Shown here piece after piece: positions 30,744 to 33,026 of a stretch of 33,026 nucleotides of DNA. Under the pieces are notes generated by a model. It saw only the letters and a list, made by a program, of their open reading frames with translations. It was not told the origin of the DNA and searched no databases. The position numbers and the translations under genes are program-made. Position 1 is the stretch's first letter; every line of letters begins with the position of its first letter. Location of the stretch: the NCBI GenBank assembly GCA_944391475.1, contig CALXTR010000017.1:1-33026 (forward strand), written 5' to 3'. Source of the stretch: an uncultured Alphaproteobacteria bacterium. Its GTDB lineage: Bacteria > Pseudomonadota > Alphaproteobacteria > RF32 > CAG-239.

Positions 30744-33026
30744 CTAAAATTCTAAAACGCATATGTAATTAATATAATTAATACTAGATTTGTAAGAATA
30801 GCTAATTTGCCCATCATCATAAATACTCCATACTGATGAAACTTTTCCATCACTTCCAATTCGTTCTGTCGATGACATAAATGATCCTGATATTGGAGTT
30901 TTATTGAGCTCAACGAATGCACTCTCAATAATAGCTTTGTTCTTGACGCGAATAGCTTCCAACTCCCCTAATGCTGGAAGATACCATTCTCCTGTGGTAC
31001 TTTTATCCCCATTGGGTGAGTATTTGGAGCACTTAATTACTGCATCCCCGGAATCACTAACGCTACTCAATTCATTAAGCCAAGCAGATGTATTTCCTTT
31101 GCCGTTCCAGTCTGATAACGCTGATTGCGCATCCGAATAGTTTGTGATTCCCTGAACATCAACAGAAGAGGCATTACGTGACCATTGACCATATTTAGAA
31201 TAAGATAAAGCAACTGCAACCTTTTTGCCATCTTTCTCATATCCCACAACACCAATTGGAGTTTTGTCTTTTAATTTACAAGCATTGCAAGTAAAGTCTG
31301 AATACACAATACTTCCAACTTCACAGCCTTCTTTGCATGTTTTTAAGCATTCTCTATTTCTCCATTCGTAACCAGGGGAACAAGTACAGCTTGCATAAAA
31401 ACCTCCGCAAGATTCCCCCACTCCTGCCAGCTCATTTATCCCTGAGCAAGTAGAAACATATGATCGATCGCAAATTCTGGCTTTTCTGTTTTCGTTTATT
31501 TCAATGGGTAAAACACATCTCACCGAACGAACGGTTTGTTTTGATCCTCTATCCCCATTATTTACACCGGCATATACAGAATACCCATTATCCGGTGAAG
31601 ATGCAAAATATCTAGTTGCAGATAGTGGAGTAGCCTCAATTTTTGTTAATCCATTGTTAATTGATGAAAAATTAGGCCATATGGTTGCTAATAATTCTCC
31701 TGATGCAGGTAAATACCAATCTCCAGTACTAGTAGCTGCTGTAACATAGTTGTAACAATATCCCGGAGCGTAACCGTCGGCATTTGCTCCATAATGATCT
31801 ACCCAAAATAAGGTTGCAGGTTTTCCGTCAAAATAGTTTTTCTGGTCTACCACCCATGAGATGTCTCCTATGCCATACACATCATTACTATCAGGACTCC
31901 ATGACAGTTGCGATTCTTTTAGGCTGACCGCCAATGCTTTTGATCCGTCAACATAACCAATAACGCCGATAGGAATTTTTCCATCTTCTTTTTCTGCAGA
32001 AATGGATAAATCATTAAATAAGATTTGCCCAATAAGAGAAGGAATAGTACACATACCGTCAACCCATTCATATCCATCAATACACTCGCAACTCTTATAC
32101 AGACCAGCACATGTATCACCACTGCCATTCGCATATCCCATGCCTTGACACCGATATCTATAGTCAGCTGAACAAATTTTTATTTTGCCTGCTTCATCAA
32201 CGTCCAACGGTAATGTACACATCAGCCGAGGTAAACGACCTAAGGTTGTTCCTTCATAATTACCTTTAATATCATCATATGGACGCCCAGAAGATAACTC
32301 CCACCCATGGATATAAGAAAGTTCCGAAGAAGAAGCATACTTATAGCTTATTTCATTTTTTCCGGCTGCAGCATACCCGCTATTTATTTTTTCACGATTA
32401 TTGATTAGAAAATAATTTAATTCGCCCATGGCGGGAAGATACCATTGGTTTTTTAATGTCCCAGAGGTCTGATAATTATAACATACTCCGGCGCTGTACG
32501 ATGTTCCACTGATTTTGTAGTGCGCAAAAGTATTCTCACGTCCGTTAAAATCACTAAGAACTTCTCGCACTGAGGTATAGTTTCGTATTCCTTTATAATC
32601 TTGAGCCCATCCCCATCTTCCAGACTTGACATCCAAACTGACCGCCAATCGTTCATTATTGTTTTTATACCCGATGATACCTATTGGCACTTTAGATGAA
32701 TCTAAAGTTACGCTGCAGGTTAAATCACTGTATAAAATATCTCCAACTTGACATAATGGTTTGCACTCACCATTGTCCCATACATAATCAACGGCACATT
32801 TGCAGGACTTGTACGTTCCCGCACAGGAATCACCCACTCCGCCGGTAATATGCGTCGAACTGTCAACTGAACAACTATAAATATACTCCTTATCACAAAC
32901 TTTCGCCGTCCCATTCCCCATATCCTCAAAAGCTAGGACACACCTGACATAAAAGGAGAGACCCTTAAGGCCGCCGGCCACACCGCCACTGGCATCCACA
33001 TTCCACGCGGTAAGGTAGCTATACTC
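30744..33026 (-). CDS. Large cysteine-rich repeat protein, 5' part beyond the right edge
   Basis: The frame is open from base 33026 to the stop at 30744, at least 760 residues. It consists of at least three and a half copies of a unit of about 235 residues. Each unit has an EGF-like cysteine-rich stretch (GVGDSCAGTYKSCKC...DNGEC), then VGDILYSDLTC, PIGVIGY, AVSL, W, and a GEWYLPALGEL motif followed by a block ending RCVLP. The WYLPA.GEL motif and the overall order resemble DUF1566/Lcl-type domains with a C-type-lectin-like fold, found in surface proteins. The frame starts within a unit, so no signal peptide can be seen. A role in surface binding is likely but inferred. Confidence 0.85.
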   Translation of the reverse strand, partial: EYSYLTAWNVDASGGVAGGLKGLSFYVRCVLAFEDMGNGTAKVCDKEYIYSCSVDSSTHITGGVGDSCAGTYKSCKCAVDYVWDNGECKPLCQVGDILYSDLTCSVTLDSSKVPIGIIGYKNNNERLAVSLDVKSGRWGWAQDYKGIRNYTSVREVLSDFNGRENTFAHYKISGTSYSAGVCYNYQTSGTLKNQWYLPAMGELNYFLINNREKINSGYAAAGKNEISYKYASSSELSYIHGWELSSGRPYDDIKGNYEGTTLGRLPRLMCTLPLDVDEAGKIKICSADYRYRCQGMGYANGSGDTCAGLYKSCECIDGYEWVDGMCTIPSLIGQILFNDLSISAEKEDGKIPIGVIGYVDGSKALAVSLKESQLSWSPDSNDVYGIGDISWVVDQKNYFDGKPATLFWVDHYGANADGYAPGYCYNYVTAATSTGDWYLPASGELLATIWPNFSSINNGLTKIEATPLSATRYFASSPDNGYSVYAGVNNGDRGSKQTVRSVRCVLPIEINENRKARICDRSYVSTCSGINELAGVGESCGGFYASCTCSPGYEWRNRECLKTCKEGCEVGSIVYSDFTCNACKLKDKTPIGVVGYEKDGKKVAVALSYSKYGQWSRNASSVDVQGITNYSDAQSALSDWNGKGNTSAWLNELSSVSDSGDAVIKCSKYSPNGDKSTTGEWYLPALGELEAIRVKNKAIIESAFVELNKTPISGSFMSSTERIGSDGKVSSVWSIYDDGQISYSYKSSINYINYICVLEF
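30747..31472 (-). repeat. Repeat unit 3 of the large surface protein
   Basis: This is the C-terminal unit, starting at CDRSYVSTCSG and ending ICVLEF, with GEWYLPALGEL near its middle. It has an extra CKEGCE cysteine pair absent from the other units and is the last before the stop. Confidence 0.8.
31509..32174 (-). repeat. Repeat unit 2 of the large surface protein
   Basis: The unit runs from CSADYRYRCQG to SVRCVLP and contains GDWYLPASGEL. The cysteines of the EGF-like stretch are in the same order as in unit 1. Its central loop (YFDGKPATLFWVDHYGANADGY) differs most from the other units. Confidence 0.8.
32211..32897 (-). repeat. Repeat unit 1 of the large surface protein
   Basis: The unit runs from CDKEYIYSCS to LMCTLPL and contains NQWYLPAMGEL. 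A partial unit precedes it up to the window edge, ending FYVRCVLAF, so at least one more copy exists outside the window. Confidence 0.8.

Noticed and set aside
30329-30762. Two minus-strand frames (66 and 74 codons) in the gene-free block
   Set aside because: Neither has a ribosome site, one overlaps the end of the large repeat gene, and neither shows a recognisable domain; a decayed gene remains possible and is mentioned in the block's entry.
30744-33026. The large repeat protein as the target of a diversity-generating retroelement
   Set aside because: No reverse transcriptase gene and no template repeat with adenine-specific differences is visible in the window; only the fold type is suggestive.
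1-33026. tRNA, rRNA, tmRNA, RNase P or SRP RNA genes
   Set aside because: I looked in the intergenic stretches for T-loop and other conserved motifs and found none; a covariance-model search would be decisive.

Overview
This window reads as a chromosomal segment of an AT-rich, probably anaerobic or microaerophilic alphaproteobacterium. Three things point there: a GapR/DUF2312 protein (a nucleoid protein typical of Alphaproteobacteria), a transhydrogenase split into three genes (pntAA-pntAB-pntB, the Rhodospirillum-type arrangement), and a 41-residue RpmJ of the alphaproteobacterial kind. A group-B-like [FeFe] hydrogenase suggests fermentative or anaerobic life, as in uncultured gut Alphaproteobacteria. 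The lineage call is inference; no rRNA or tRNA gene is visible in the window.

Layout. 1-4.7 kb, minus strand: a partial gene, an exported protein, a small unknown protein, mltG, fabF, acpP and rpmJ, several separated by intrinsic terminators. 4.7-7.1 kb, plus strand: an exported protein with a clear sigma-70-type promoter, then ettA. 7.1-9.2 kb: a small XRE-type regulator and pyruvate kinase on the minus strand. They flank a 398-bp gene-free region that holds a three-way-junction-like fold, a strong terminator just ahead of the XRE gene, and a separate 100-bp palindromic element. 9.3-13.6 kb: gapR, a two-gene CHR-type transporter, and the pntAA-pntAB-pntB operon, whose genes overlap at their start and stop codons. 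13.6-18.7 kb: a TetR regulator co-oriented with a membrane HExxH protein and divergent from an exported protein; a perfect 15-bp palindrome covers the predicted tetR -35 box. Next come a Mur-ligase-family protein and an LdcA-type L,D-carboxypeptidase, which look like a muropeptide recycling pair, and a second membrane HExxH protein. 18.9-24 kb: a small acidic protein, two tandem paralogous proteins resembling degenerate GGDEF-EAL proteins, and, upstream of them on the same strand, a hybrid sensor kinase with a periplasmic solute-binding domain. 24.2-25.7 kb: the [FeFe] hydrogenase. 25.8-33 kb is accessory-looking: a large helical protein of unknown function, a duplicated divergent two-gene module of exported proteins, a cold-shock protein, a 608-bp gene-free block, and the 3' part of a very large cysteine-rich repeat protein that runs off the right edge.

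Most noteworthy: (1) the duplicated module at 27.4-29.9 kb, where one copy keeps an HExxH zinc-protease-like motif and the other has lost its glutamate together with a second histidine cluster; (2) the structured DNA upstream of the XRE gene; (3) the autoregulated TetR locus controlling envelope-type genes; (4) the paired Mur ligase with a non-standard P-loop and LdcA; (5) the giant repeat protein and the gene-free block next to it.
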